Positions 6,409 to 14,333 of a stretch of 17,150 nt of DNA are shown in pieces. Origin of the DNA: DASWHR01 sp036398095 (GTDB lineage: Bacteria > Actinomycetota > AC-67); the NCBI GenBank assembly GCA_036398095.1, contig DASWHR010000026.1, positions 1 to 17,150 of the forward strand. Direction: 5' to 3'. Position 1 is the first letter of the stretch. Each line of letters opens with the position of its first letter. Made by a program: the position numbers and the translations under genes. The notes under the pieces are model-generated. The model made no database searches and was not told the origin of the DNA. It worked only from the letters and a program-made list of their open reading frames with translations.

Positions 6409-6989
6409 TGATGCGGCGACGGCTCCGGCGAGGTTCACGCGATGAGCGTGGTTTGACGGCGTTCGAGCTTCTGATCGGCGTGACGCTGCTCAGCATCATG
6501 TCGGCCGCAGCGATGGCGATGCTCGTGTCGACACAGAATCGAGTCCGGTACACGACCAAGACCACCGAGTCCCTCGACGGCGCCCGGACGACGCTCACGC
6601 GCGTCGAGCGTGAGATTCGCGACGGCGCGAAGATCTACGAGGACGCCGATTGCCCGGTGACGACATGCCTGACGCTGGCCGTCATCCCGCCCGGCGGGAG
6701 CACGGTGCAAGATGTTCGGTACCGCTACGATGTGGCCGCGAAGACGCTCTACCGTTCGATCGGGACGCGCGATCCGATGACCAACACGTTCGTCATCGCG
6801 GGCGCCGAAGTTCCGATGGTTTCCTACGTTCAAAACGGCACGGCCACACCGGTGTTCTGCCGGCAGGCTCCGTGTACGACGCCGTCCGAGACGGGAGCGG
6901 TCCAGGTGACGCTGATCGTCAACGCGGACACGGTCAATCCCGCCAAGGGCGTGACGCTTACTTCCTATGTCACGCCGAGGAACAAGTGA
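6405..6989 (+). CDS. Prepilin-like protein, PilW/GspJ-type
   Basis: This 194-residue minor pseudopilin candidate has the leader MMMRRRLRRGSRDERG followed by LTAFELLIGVTLLSIMSAAA. The cut would be Gly-Leu with Glu at position 5. The remainder has the TRVEREIRDGAKI pattern common after the first helix of PilW/GspJ-like proteins, and a short beta-rich C-terminus with two nearby cysteines (CRQAPC). It begins with three consecutive ATG codons (6405, 6408, 6411), the first overlapping the upstream TGA by 4 nt, so the exact start is uncertain by two codons. The stop TGA overlaps the next ATG by one base (TGATG). It should act in the inner membrane as part of a pilus or secretion pseudopilus primer complex. 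Confidence 0.75.
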   Translation: MMMRRRLRRGSRDERGLTAFELLIGVTLLSIMSAAAMAMLVSTQNRVRYTTKTTESLDGARTTLTRVEREIRDGAKIYEDADCPVTTCLTLAVIPPGGSTVQDVRYRYDVAAKTLYRSIGTRDPMTNTFVIAGAEVPMVSYVQNGTATPVFCRQAPCTTPSETGAVQVTLIVNADTVNPAKGVTLTSYVTPRNK

Positions 6990-8356
6990 TGACGATGATG
7001 GCTCGGTTCGCACGAATCCGTGGCGACGAACGGGGTGCGTCGCTGGTCACCGCGATGTTCGTGTCGTTCGTGATGATGGGGCTGGTCGCCCTGATGTTCT
7101 CGCAGGTGATTCATACGAACCAGAGCACGGGCTTGGACCGGCAGAGGACGACGGTGTTCCACATTGCCGAAGCGGGCGTGGACCAGGCGATCTCCCAGCT
7201 TGCGTTGAATCCCTCCTACGCGGGAACGGGCACGTCGCCCGTGTCGATTACGGCCAACGGGGCGAGCGTCGGTTCGTTTACGTCGACGGTCGTTGATCCC
7301 GGTCCCGGTGCCACGTCCGATCGCGTGATCCGCAGCACCGGCACGCTTGCGTCGGGATCGCAGGTGCGAACCGTGAAGGCGACGGTGCGCCTCGCGCCGC
7401 TCGGCGGATTCGATTACGCGATCTTCTCGGGATCGACGTTCACGGTCAGCAACTTCTTCACCGTGGTCGGAAGCACGTACTCTGCGCAGCCCACCTCGCT
7501 TCAAAACAACACCACGATCACCGGAGACGTCACCTCGCCGCTCGACATCACCACTTCGAACAATTCGACCATCAACGGCAACGTCTGGAGCGGAGGCAAC
7601 ATCGTCATTTCGACGGGGACGACGGTGACCGGAAACGTGCTCGCGACCGGAAGCGTGACCGTCCAGAACAACGCGAAGGTGACCGGCGATGTGCGCGCGA
7701 GCTCGATCACGAACAACGGCACGATCCAGGGTCAGCAGGTGCTGGCCGGCCAGCCGTCCCCCGCGACGCAGACGCTTCCGACCTTCGTCTACGACGCCGC
7801 CGACTACCCGGCCCCGACCGGGCCGCCCGTCAACACGACCTCGTCCGGCTTCGAGGCCTGCTGGTCGACGGGTGTCGGCTGTCCGCTGGGCGTGAGCCGC
7901 ACGGCCATGAAGGGCGTCTACTACATCAGCGACGGAGGCACGATCACATCGCCGAATCAACGCACGACACTGACCGGCGATCTGTACATCATCACGAACG
8001 GCCGGATCACGATCCAACGCGATTTTACGACGGCGACGAACGCCACATACCGGCTGGTCATCATCTCGACGTCGACGTCAACCTCGCCGGCTGCGATCAC
8101 GTGGTCGAACAACGTGTCGCTCCCACCGAACATCCAGACGTTCATCTATACGCCGGGCAAGATCACGTTCAACCAGCTCAAGACCTTCAACGGGATCGTC
8201 TACGGCGGCGTAGTGCAGGCCGATCAGAACTTCACGATCACCTACGAGCCGTCGCTTCGCGACATCCTCACCGGATTCGAGTGGGACTTGTCGAGCAGCG
8301 GAAACTACGAGATCAAGCCGGTCTCGTGGGAGGAGTGCGGAACCGCCGCTTGCTAG
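6989..8356 (+). CDS. PilX-like N-terminal membrane protein with beta-helix/polymer-forming-like domain
   Basis: This 455-residue protein begins with the PilX-type N-terminus: RGDERGASLVTAMFVSFVMM, one transmembrane helix, then the amphipathic TVFHIAEAGVDQAISQL segment. It lacks Glu at position 5, as expected for PilX_N-like proteins. Residues about 165-255 contain short repeats of the form N-x-T-I-x-G-x-V (TTITGDVTS, STINGNVWSG, TTVTGNVLATG, AKVTGDVRAS), predicting a right-handed beta-helix similar to polymer-forming/bactofilin folds. The C-terminal part (YYISDGGTI onward, GDLYIITNG, NGIVYGGVV) matches pilus-associated domains found after PilX in other bacteria. It is last in the three-gene overlapping operon and probably belongs to the same surface appendage. 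Confidence 0.72.
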   Translation: MTMMARFARIRGDERGASLVTAMFVSFVMMGLVALMFSQVIHTNQSTGLDRQRTTVFHIAEAGVDQAISQLALNPSYAGTGTSPVSITANGASVGSFTSTVVDPGPGATSDRVIRSTGTLASGSQVRTVKATVRLAPLGGFDYAIFSGSTFTVSNFFTVVGSTYSAQPTSLQNNTTITGDVTSPLDITTSNNSTINGNVWSGGNIVISTGTTVTGNVLATGSVTVQNNAKVTGDVRASSITNNGTIQGQQVLAGQPSPATQTLPTFVYDAADYPAPTGPPVNTTSSGFEACWSTGVGCPLGVSRTAMKGVYYISDGGTITSPNQRTTLTGDLYIITNGRITIQRDFTTATNATYRLVIISTSTSTSPAAITWSNNVSLPPNIQTFIYTPGKITFNQLKTFNGIVYGGVVQADQNFTITYEPSLRDILTGFEWDLSSSGNYEIKPVSWEECGTAAC

Positions 8357-8362
8357 CGGCGG
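8343..8362. terminator. Hairpin between convergent pilX-like gene and asd
   Basis: A perfect 8-bp stem CCGCCGCT (8343-8350) / AGCGGCGG (8355-8362) with a TGCT loop spans the pilX-like stop codon and abuts the asd stop. No T-run follows on either strand, so intrinsic termination is uncertain. It may simply stall or protect both 3' ends. Confidence 0.4.
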
Positions 8363-9406
8363 CTACAGCAGGCCGCGCTCGACGAGCAGTTCGGCGATCT
8401 GCACGGTGTTGAGTGCTGCGCCCTTCCGAAGGTTGTCGCAGGTCGCGAAGAATCCCAGCGCATTCGGCGCGCCTCCGGAGCGGATGCGCCCGACGTAGGC
8501 CTTGTCCTTCCCGCTCGCCATCAGCGAGGTCGGGTAGAGCGTCGAAGCCGGATCGTCGGCGACGACCACGCCCGGCGCTGTTGTGAGGATCCGGCGAGCT
8601 TGCGCGGGGTCGATCTCGCCTTCGAACTCGACCCAGGCGGCGATGCCGTGCGCACGAACCGTCGGAACGCGCACCGTCGTCGCGAAGATCTCGATTCCGG
8701 GCGCGCCGAGGACCTTGCGCGTCTCGTCGCGCACGCGGCGCTCCTCGCTGGTGGCACCGTCCGCGTCGAAGCTGCCTACATGCGGAATCACGTTGAACGC
8801 GATCGGATGCACGAAGGCGCGGCCGGGTGAGAGCAACGCGTCAACCTCGCCATCGCGGACGGCGTCGCGCTCGGGCGTGAGCTTTTCGAGTTGCTCGTAC
8901 AAGTCGTCGACGCCGGCCACGCCTGCGCCGGACACCGATTGATACGACGACGCGATCACGCGCACCGCGCGGGCCGCGCGATGAAGCGGCGCGAGCGGCA
9001 TTAGGAGCGTGACCATCGTGCAGTTCGGATTCGCGATGATCCCGGTATGGGCCGCGGCCGCGTCGGGGTTGACTTCGGGAACGACCAGCGGCACGTCGTC
9101 GCGCAGGCGGAAGGCGGCTGAGTTGTCTACGCAGACGACACCCGCGTGCTGCGCGACCGGGACCCATTCCAGCGCGGCATCGTCGGGCGTGTCGAAGATC
9201 GCAATGTCGATCCCGGCGAACGCGTTCTTGCTGGTTTCGACCACCTCGATTTCGTCGCCGGCGAAGCGCAGGCGCCGCCCGGCGCTGCGGGCGGTGGCGG
9301 TCGGCCGGAGCGACGCGAGCGGGAAAGCGCGCTCTTCGAGGATGCGGAGAACCTCGGAGCCAACCGCTCCGGTGGCTCCCACGACGGCGACGTTGACCGG
9401 GTTCAT
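8363..9406 (-). CDS. asd: Aspartate-semialdehyde dehydrogenase
   Basis: This enzyme makes L-aspartate-4-semialdehyde from aspartyl phosphate with NADPH, the second step to Lys/diaminopimelate, Met and Thr. It is 347 residues, a normal length. The N-terminal Rossmann loop is VAVVGATGAVGSEVLR (residues 6-21). The catalytic cysteine is Cys129 in IIANPNCTMV, and the general-base histidine is His253 in VRAHGIAAW. SYQSVSGAGVAG and EERRVRDET are further family signatures. The ATG at 9404-9406 starts the family N-terminus exactly, but the upstream sequence has no clear Shine-Dalgarno site. It lies 29 nt after lysC and is probably co-transcribed with it, so the two consecutive pathway enzymes are made together. 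Confidence 0.96.
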   Translation of the reverse strand: MNPVNVAVVGATGAVGSEVLRILEERAFPLASLRPTATARSAGRRLRFAGDEIEVVETSKNAFAGIDIAIFDTPDDAALEWVPVAQHAGVVCVDNSAAFRLRDDVPLVVPEVNPDAAAAHTGIIANPNCTMVTLLMPLAPLHRAARAVRVIASSYQSVSGAGVAGVDDLYEQLEKLTPERDAVRDGEVDALLSPGRAFVHPIAFNVIPHVGSFDADGATSEERRVRDETRKVLGAPGIEIFATTVRVPTVRAHGIAAWVEFEGEIDPAQARRILTTAPGVVVADDPASTLYPTSLMASGKDKAYVGRIRSGGAPNALGFFATCDNLRKGAALNTVQIAELLVERGLL

Positions 9407-9435
9407 GATGTCGTCAGGCTACAGGAGCCCGGCCC

Positions 9436-10680
9436 TTAGCGCGGGTGCGTTTCCCGGATGACGGACTCTTCCGACAGCCCGAACGTGTCGTGGACGACGC
9501 GCACCGCCGTGGTCACGTCCGCTTCGCGGATCACGCACGAGATCCGGATCGAGGAGGTGGAGATCATCTCGATGTTGACCCCCGCGTCGGCCAGCGCCGA
9601 GAACATGTCTGCCGCCACGCCCGGATGTGTCTTCATGCCCGCGCCGATCAGCGACAACTTCGCGATCCCATCGTCGTAGGTCACGCCTTCGGCCTTCACC
9701 TCGGGGATGAGCCGGGTGATGATCTCGACGGCGCGCTCTCCGTCGTCGCGCGAAATCGTGAACGAGATGTCGGTCAGGCCGGCGGAGGACACGTTCTGAA
9801 CGATCATGTCGACATTGAGTCCCTCTTGCGCGAGCGTGCGGAAGACCTTCGCGGCGATGCCCGGCACGTCGGGCACATGCTGGATCGTGATCTTGCCTTC
9901 GGACGTGTCGTGCGTCACGCCGGAGATGATCGCTTGCTCCATGCGCTCGTCTTCCTCCTTGATCCACGTGCCGGACGCATACGAAAAGGATGAGCGCACC
10001 AGCAGCGGAACGTTGTGATTGCGCGCGAACTCGACGGACCGCAGCGTCAGGACGCGCGCGCCGGTCGCGGCCATCTCGAGCATCTCTTCGTATGAGACCA
10101 CGTGCAGAAGCCGCGCGTTCGGGACGATGCGCGGATCGGCGGTGTAGACGCCGTCGACGTCGGTGTAGATCTCGCATGCGTAGGCCTTGAGCGCGGCGGC
10201 CATCGCGACCGCGGTCGTATCGGAGCCGCCGCGGCCGAGCGTGGTGACGTCCAGCGCGGTCGAGACGCCCTGGAACCCCGCGACGATCGCGATCTTGCCG
10301 GCCGCGATCGCCTCGCGGATCCGGTCGGCCTTCACATCCACGATCTTCGCGCGACCGTGGTCTGTGTCGGTGATGATGCCCGCCTGCGAGCCGGTGAACG
10401 AGGCCGCGTCGAGTCCCTGCTCTTCGATGGCCATCGCCAGAAGGGCCATCGAGATCCGTTCGCCGGCCGTCAAGAGCATGTCCATCTCGCGGGGCGGGGG
10501 ACGACGCGACACTTGCCTGGCGAGCGAGACCAATTCGTCGGTGGTGTCGCCCATCGCCGATACGACCACGACCACGTCGTGGCCTTCGCGCCGGGTCGCG
10601 CAGACACGCTCGGCGACGATCTTGATGCGTTCGGCGCTGCCGACTGAGGTGCCGCCGAACTTCTGGACGATCAAGCTCAT
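9436..10680 (-). CDS. lysC: Aspartate kinase
   Basis: This enzyme phosphorylates L-aspartate with ATP, the first and regulated step of the aspartate family pathway. At 414 residues it matches the monofunctional alpha/beta type. The kinase domain starts with KFGGTSVGSAERI (residues 7-19) and includes TLGRGGSDTTAVA (nucleotide/aspartate site) and the YTDVDGVYTADPR segment. Two ACT domains follow from about residue 262 (TIQHVPDVPGIAAKVF; and KLSLIGAGMKTHPGVAADMF with EMISTSSIRISCVI). In homologues they bind Lys and/or Thr for feedback inhibition. The ATG at 10678-10680 lacks a clear Shine-Dalgarno site. In contrast, an internal ATG at 9940-9942 has AAGGAGG upstream and could make a separate beta subunit. 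The gene is followed by asd and preceded by the plsY-like gene, all on the same strand. Confidence 0.96.
   Translation of the reverse strand: MSLIVQKFGGTSVGSAERIKIVAERVCATRREGHDVVVVVSAMGDTTDELVSLARQVSRRPPPREMDMLLTAGERISMALLAMAIEEQGLDAASFTGSQAGIITDTDHGRAKIVDVKADRIREAIAAGKIAIVAGFQGVSTALDVTTLGRGGSDTTAVAMAAALKAYACEIYTDVDGVYTADPRIVPNARLLHVVSYEEMLEMAATGARVLTLRSVEFARNHNVPLLVRSSFSYASGTWIKEEDERMEQAIISGVTHDTSEGKITIQHVPDVPGIAAKVFRTLAQEGLNVDMIVQNVSSAGLTDISFTISRDDGERAVEIITRLIPEVKAEGVTYDDGIAKLSLIGAGMKTHPGVAADMFSALADAGVNIEMISTSSIRISCVIREADVTTAVRVVHDTFGLSEESVIRETHPR
9940..9960 (-). promoter_or_regulatory. Internal ribosome binding site and start for a LysC beta subunit
   Basis: Inside lysC, minus-strand AAGGAGG (9954-9960) lies 11 nt before an in-frame ATG (9940-9942, Met247, context MEQAIISGVTHD). 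Initiation here would give a 168-residue protein holding just the two ACT domains. This is the same arrangement as the overlapping alpha/beta aspartokinase genes known from Bacillus and Corynebacterium. The full-length start has no comparable site. Confidence 0.6.
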
Positions 10681-10717
10681 CGCGTTGGTTGTATCAGGCT
10701 CGCCGACCGGGCGCGAA

Positions 10718-10735
10718 CACGATCTATAGATCGTG
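10718..10735. repeat. Perfect 18-bp palindrome at the plsY/lysC junction
   Basis: CACGATCTATAGATCGTG is fully self-complementary. It covers the plsY-like stop codon (10724-10726) and ends 38 nt before the lysC start. Flanking GCGCG (10711-10715) and CGCGC (beginning near 10740) add broken outer pairing. It could be an operator for a dimeric regulator. TATAGA inside it also resembles a -10 for lysC, in which case a bound protein would block the promoter. No T-run follows, so it is not a typical terminator. Confidence 0.45.
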
Positions 10736-11365
10736 CTTGCCGCGCGGCAGATCGAACAGCAACCGGCTCAGCACGATGCGACGCACCGGGATGCCGGCCC
10801 GACGGTCCTCGCCCGCGCCTTCCAGCCTGCGGAGGGCGATCAGCGCAGTGATGGCGCCGGCCATGACGATCAGGGCGCCGTCGTAGCCGAAGATCGCGGC
10901 GAACCCGGTGAGCAGACCGAAGCCGATGCTGGTTCCGAACCCGCCCCGGCGCGTCAGCGTTCCCGTCAGCGCGATGATGCCGGATCCGATCATCGCCTTC
11001 GGAATGATCGCAAGCGACACGCCGGCAGCCGTCGTCAAGCCGCGTCCGCCCGAGCGGCGAAAGTAGGGTGGGTAGCAGTGCCCGGCGACGCCGGCGAGCC
11101 CGACCCATGCGAGTGTGGCCGCGTCTTGGCCAGAGGTGCGCGCGATCAACGCCGGCACGAAGCCTTTGATGATGTCGAGCACGATCGCGGCGATTCCGAG
11201 TTGGCGGGACATCTTCTTCACGACCAAGAAGTGAGCGTCGCCGGGCGACTCCCCGCGTCGCATCTCGGCGATCACATCCGGGCGGCCGCCGATCAGCGCG
11301 ACCAGATACGGCGACGGGATCGTTCCCGCCGCGTACGCGGCCGCGATCCACGCGATTCGGCTCAT
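10724..11365 (-). CDS. PlsY-like glycerol-3-phosphate acyltransferase (divergent)
   Basis: This 213-residue integral membrane protein has about six hydrophobic segments. PlsY transfers an acyl group from acyl-phosphate to glycerol-3-phosphate, the first step of phospholipid synthesis. It starts with MSRIAWIAAAYAAGTIPSPYL, the usual first helix. Two family motifs are visible: LDIIKGFVPALIA (about residues 63-75) and the glycine loop GHCYPPYFRRSGGRGLTTAAG, where the common GGKG is GGRG. The first motif, normally GSGN-x-GATN, is replaced by GESPGDAHF, so the active-site loop is clearly altered. It may be a true PlsY of a distant lineage or a paralogue with another acyl acceptor. The ATG at 11363-11365 is well placed, and lysC follows after 43 nt. 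Confidence 0.72.
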   Translation of the reverse strand: MSRIAWIAAAYAAGTIPSPYLVALIGGRPDVIAEMRRGESPGDAHFLVVKKMSRQLGIAAIVLDIIKGFVPALIARTSGQDAATLAWVGLAGVAGHCYPPYFRRSGGRGLTTAAGVSLAIIPKAMIGSGIIALTGTLTRRGGFGTSIGFGLLTGFAAIFGYDGALIVMAGAITALIALRRLEGAGEDRRAGIPVRRIVLSRLLFDLPRGKHDL

Positions 11366-11443
11366 CCGGCGTGCATCCTACCGGCGCGGGTGGCTGCTAC
11401 AGTCGTTGAAGGCTCGTCGCGTACGCCGCCGAGTGGAATCCGA

Positions 11444-12820
11444 ATGGAGTCCGACGCCCGGAAAATCCCGCCCCCGCCCGAAACGACGGCGGCCGGTACG
11501 CCGACGCCGGGCGAAGCGGAGCCGAGCGGTCTGTCGTTCGACGGCTTCAAGGCCGTGCTCGCCAACCGCAACTTCCGGATGTTGTTCTGGGGTCAGGCGG
11601 TGTCGGCGCTCGGGGATTGGGTCGGCACGCTCGCGTTCATCGCCGCCGCCGATCAGCTTTCGGGCGGCAACGCATTCGCGATCACGGGCGTGCTGGTGCT
11701 GCGGTTGGTGCCGACGCTGTTCGCAACGCCGATCGGCGGCGTCGTCGCCGACCGGTTCGACCGCAAGCGGATCATGATCGGGTCGGATCTCGCGCGGTTC
11801 GTGGTCATACTTGCGACGCCCTTCGTTCCGAACCTGGTCGCCCTATACGTGTTCGCGTTCGTGCACGAATGTTTCAGCTTGGTCTTCCTGCCGGCGCGCG
11901 ACGCGAGCGTGCCGAACCTGGTGCCGCCCGACCGGCTCGAGCCTGCCAACGCGCTCGTGATGGGCTCGTCGTTCGCGGGGATTCCGCTGTCGGGACCGGT
12001 CTACGGCGCGATGGCCGCGATCGCGCTGCACTTTCCGCGCTCGATCCCCACCGAGCATCGCTGGCACGAGCATCCCTGGGGGCTCGCCTTCGTCTTCGAC
12101 GCGTTCACGTTCCTGCTGTCCGCGTGGTTCATCATGCGCGTCGTCCTGCCGGCTCGCGAGCACCGCGAAGGGGAGGTGGCCGAACGCTTCGGTGCGATGC
12201 TGCGAAGCGGAATCCGCTACGTGCGCGCGAAGCCGATCCTGATCGGTTTGTCGTTCGCGGTGAGCCTGGGGTTGCTCGGCGGTGGCGTGCTGTTCGCGAA
12301 GGGCATCTCGTACGTGAAAGAGACCCTCGGCGGCAACGACGTCGCGTTCGGGTATCTGATGGGGATCTTCGGCGGCGGCATGGTGCTCGGCTTCGTCGGC
12401 TCGCAGTTTCACACCCAGCGCGGCGCGATGTGGGTGCTTCGCGGCGCGCTGGTCGCCATGGGCGGCGTGCTGATCACGATGGCGCTGCTGCCCGTGCTGT
12501 GGATCGCCTACCTCATGGCCGCCGTGTTCGGCCTGACGTTCGCGCTGGCGATCATCATCGGCATGACGCAAGCGCAGTTGCTGACCACCGACGAGATGCG
12601 CGGTCGCGTCATGGCTATCGTGCACATCCTTGTGCGCCTGGCATTACTCGTCGGCGCCGTCATGGCCGCCGGGGTCGGAGCGATCTTCGACAAGGGCCTG
12701 CGAATCCCATTCTTGAACTATCGCGCCGACTCGAACCAGGTCGCCCTCGCGATCGCAGGGGTGCTCATCGCCGCGGGAGTGGTCGGCGTTCGCGGCAAAC
12801 GCGACCCGATTGAGCGCTAG
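11444..12820 (+). CDS. Major facilitator superfamily transporter (MFS_3/EntS-like exporter)
   Basis: This 458-residue protein has about 12 hydrophobic helices and a Pro-rich cytoplasmic N-terminus of about 40 residues. FDGFKAVLANRNFRMLFWGQ leads into the first helix. The loop between helices 2 and 3 is GGVVADRFDRKRIMI, the MFS motif A that gates the transporter. MRGRVMAIVHI near helix 10-11 is typical of MFS_3 members, which are mostly drug or siderophore exporters. The substrate cannot be read. The ATG at 11444 is chosen: the frame stays open upstream through the opposite-strand plsY-like gene, but that part has no membrane-protein character. Only a weak GTGGA lies upstream. The gene is divergent from the plsY-like gene, with 78 nt between them. 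Its TAG stop shares the CTAG of the convergent gene's stop. Confidence 0.88.
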   Translation: MESDARKIPPPPETTAAGTPTPGEAEPSGLSFDGFKAVLANRNFRMLFWGQAVSALGDWVGTLAFIAAADQLSGGNAFAITGVLVLRLVPTLFATPIGGVVADRFDRKRIMIGSDLARFVVILATPFVPNLVALYVFAFVHECFSLVFLPARDASVPNLVPPDRLEPANALVMGSSFAGIPLSGPVYGAMAAIALHFPRSIPTEHRWHEHPWGLAFVFDAFTFLLSAWFIMRVVLPAREHREGEVAERFGAMLRSGIRYVRAKPILIGLSFAVSLGLLGGGVLFAKGISYVKETLGGNDVAFGYLMGIFGGGMVLGFVGSQFHTQRGAMWVLRGALVAMGGVLITMALLPVLWIAYLMAAVFGLTFALAIIIGMTQAQLLTTDEMRGRVMAIVHILVRLALLVGAVMAAGVGAIFDKGLRIPFLNYRADSNQVALAIAGVLIAAGVVGVRGKRDPIER

Positions 12821-14328
12821 TCGGCGTTGACGATCGTTCGATCGCCGAGCGGTTCGCGCAGACGCACGACCGAACGCTGGACCACTCCGGCGCCCGGGCA
12901 CGCAGTTCCGGGAGGCCGGGGGTCGTCGGCGATCATCGGACGCACGACGACGCGGGTGGCCTCGTATGAAATCGCGACGTGGTCCAAGTGGTCGCATAAG
13001 CCGTGGAAGAAATGAACCACGATCGTCCGGTCATCGCCGAGCAGGTCAACACGCGTGAAGCCCGCAGGTCTGGACGGTCCCGGTCCGGGGCTCGGTTCGA
13101 CGTAGTCCGGCGCGTCCTCCGGTGGCGCAAACGTCGTCACAGGCGGGTCCAGCGGTGTCCGAACGATATGGCCGTCCAGGTGCGCCGACCAGAGGAAGCC
13201 TCCGCGGCGAATCATTGTTGCAGGAGCAAACTTCGTTCGAATGCTGCCGAGGGTCCGGCCGGAATCGGCATCGATTCGATACACGATGCCGTCATGGGAT
13301 CCCACCCAAACGTCGGATCCGTCCGCGAGAATCGGCCCGAGCTGCGTGAATGCAGGCTCGTCGCCGGCCAGGAACGTCGTGATCACCCGCGTCGGCCCTG
13401 TGATCCGAAGCGTTTCCGTATCGATGCGAAAGACGGTCGAGATCGTGCGGGCACCCTCACGTTCCAGACCTGCCCCCCACACCGCGCCCGCGCCGACGCC
13501 GACGACGGACCCGGGGACCTCCGTCCGCGCCACCTCGGCGCCCGTTCGCGCATCGAGTTTCAGCAGGACGTTCGCAGACTCCGGTCCTTCGGTCAGAACC
13601 CACAGGTGCGTTGCATCGCGGAGCAACTTGACCGCTCGCAGGCCGGGTGGCAGCGGCACCGGTGCGTGGAGGATGTCGTCGCCGTCGGTAACGCGATACA
13701 GCGTTGAGACTCCGGACACCCAGGCCCATTCGTCGCCCATCACGATGCCGGTTGGAGGCTCGTCGAGCACAGTGCGCTCCTCTGCGGTTCCATTCCGGAT
13801 GACCGCGACGCGGCCGCAGCCCTTCGCCGATCCGGCCACGAACGGCTGCGCGACGCATGGATCGCGCCCATCCGGCAAGCTGTTGGTTCGGTAGGCGACG
13901 AAAACGAAACGATCCGACGACGCTGCGGTGCCGGCAATGGTCGCGTACGGCGGAGGGTTCGGTGAGAGCGGGTCGTTCCCGAATCGCCACTCCCCCTTGA
14001 CGGTTCCGTCATCAGCGAGGCGATACAGTCGCGGGCTTATCGCCAGCCAGAGACTGTCGTCCGTTTGGGCGAAGGGCGCGGTGTGACCAAACCATTCGAG
14101 CTTGGTTACGCCCTCTGGTGTGCGTTCCGCGGGGGGGATGCGGGTCTGTTCCGGCCGAAGCGCCCGGACGCCCACCCATCCGCCGGCTCCCATCGCGACG
14201 ATCATCAACAACGTCACGGATGCGTTGAGCGCGCGGCGGCGCCGGGCGCCTTTTCGGGTGCGTTCGGGAAGCTCGGACTCGGGCGGCACCGTCTCGGCCA
14301 GGGTATTCAGCGCGTCACGGACATCCAT
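12817..14328 (-). CDS. Single-pass membrane protein with extracellular beta-propeller-like domain, anti-sigma factor candidate
   Basis: This 503-residue protein has a short charged cytoplasmic N-terminus (residues 1-36), one transmembrane helix (about 37-55, SVTLLMIVAMGAGGWVGV) and a large outer domain. That domain repeats S/D-x-x-W-V-x and D-x-x-T-G/S-x blades such as DSLWLAIS, WAWVSGVSTLYRV, HLWVLTEG and DVWVGSHDGIVYRI. This suggests a beta-propeller of about six to seven blades. A separate C-terminal module (from TRVDLLGDDRTIVVHF) has two cysteines and ends EPLGDRTIVNAD. The gene follows an ECF sigma gene and overlaps its end, so an anti-sigma role is likely, although no HxxxCxxC zinc motif is present. 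The ATG at 14326-14328 has GAGGTGAG just upstream. The GTG at 14337 is the alternative. Confidence 0.65.
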   Translation of the reverse strand: MDVRDALNTLAETVPPESELPERTRKGARRRRALNASVTLLMIVAMGAGGWVGVRALRPEQTRIPPAERTPEGVTKLEWFGHTAPFAQTDDSLWLAISPRLYRLADDGTVKGEWRFGNDPLSPNPPPYATIAGTAASSDRFVFVAYRTNSLPDGRDPCVAQPFVAGSAKGCGRVAVIRNGTAEERTVLDEPPTGIVMGDEWAWVSGVSTLYRVTDGDDILHAPVPLPPGLRAVKLLRDATHLWVLTEGPESANVLLKLDARTGAEVARTEVPGSVVGVGAGAVWGAGLEREGARTISTVFRIDTETLRITGPTRVITTFLAGDEPAFTQLGPILADGSDVWVGSHDGIVYRIDADSGRTLGSIRTKFAPATMIRRGGFLWSAHLDGHIVRTPLDPPVTTFAPPEDAPDYVEPSPGPGPSRPAGFTRVDLLGDDRTIVVHFFHGLCDHLDHVAISYEATRVVVRPMIADDPRPPGTACPGAGVVQRSVVRLREPLGDRTIVNAD

Positions 14329-14333
14329 CGTTC

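Noticed and set aside
10733..11443. Plus-strand open frame extending the MFS gene far upstream
   Set aside because: It lies antisense to the plsY-like gene, has Arg/Gln/Asp-rich low-complexity composition typical of a shadow frame in GC-rich DNA, and shows no membrane helices. The MFS N-terminus fits the ATG at 11444.
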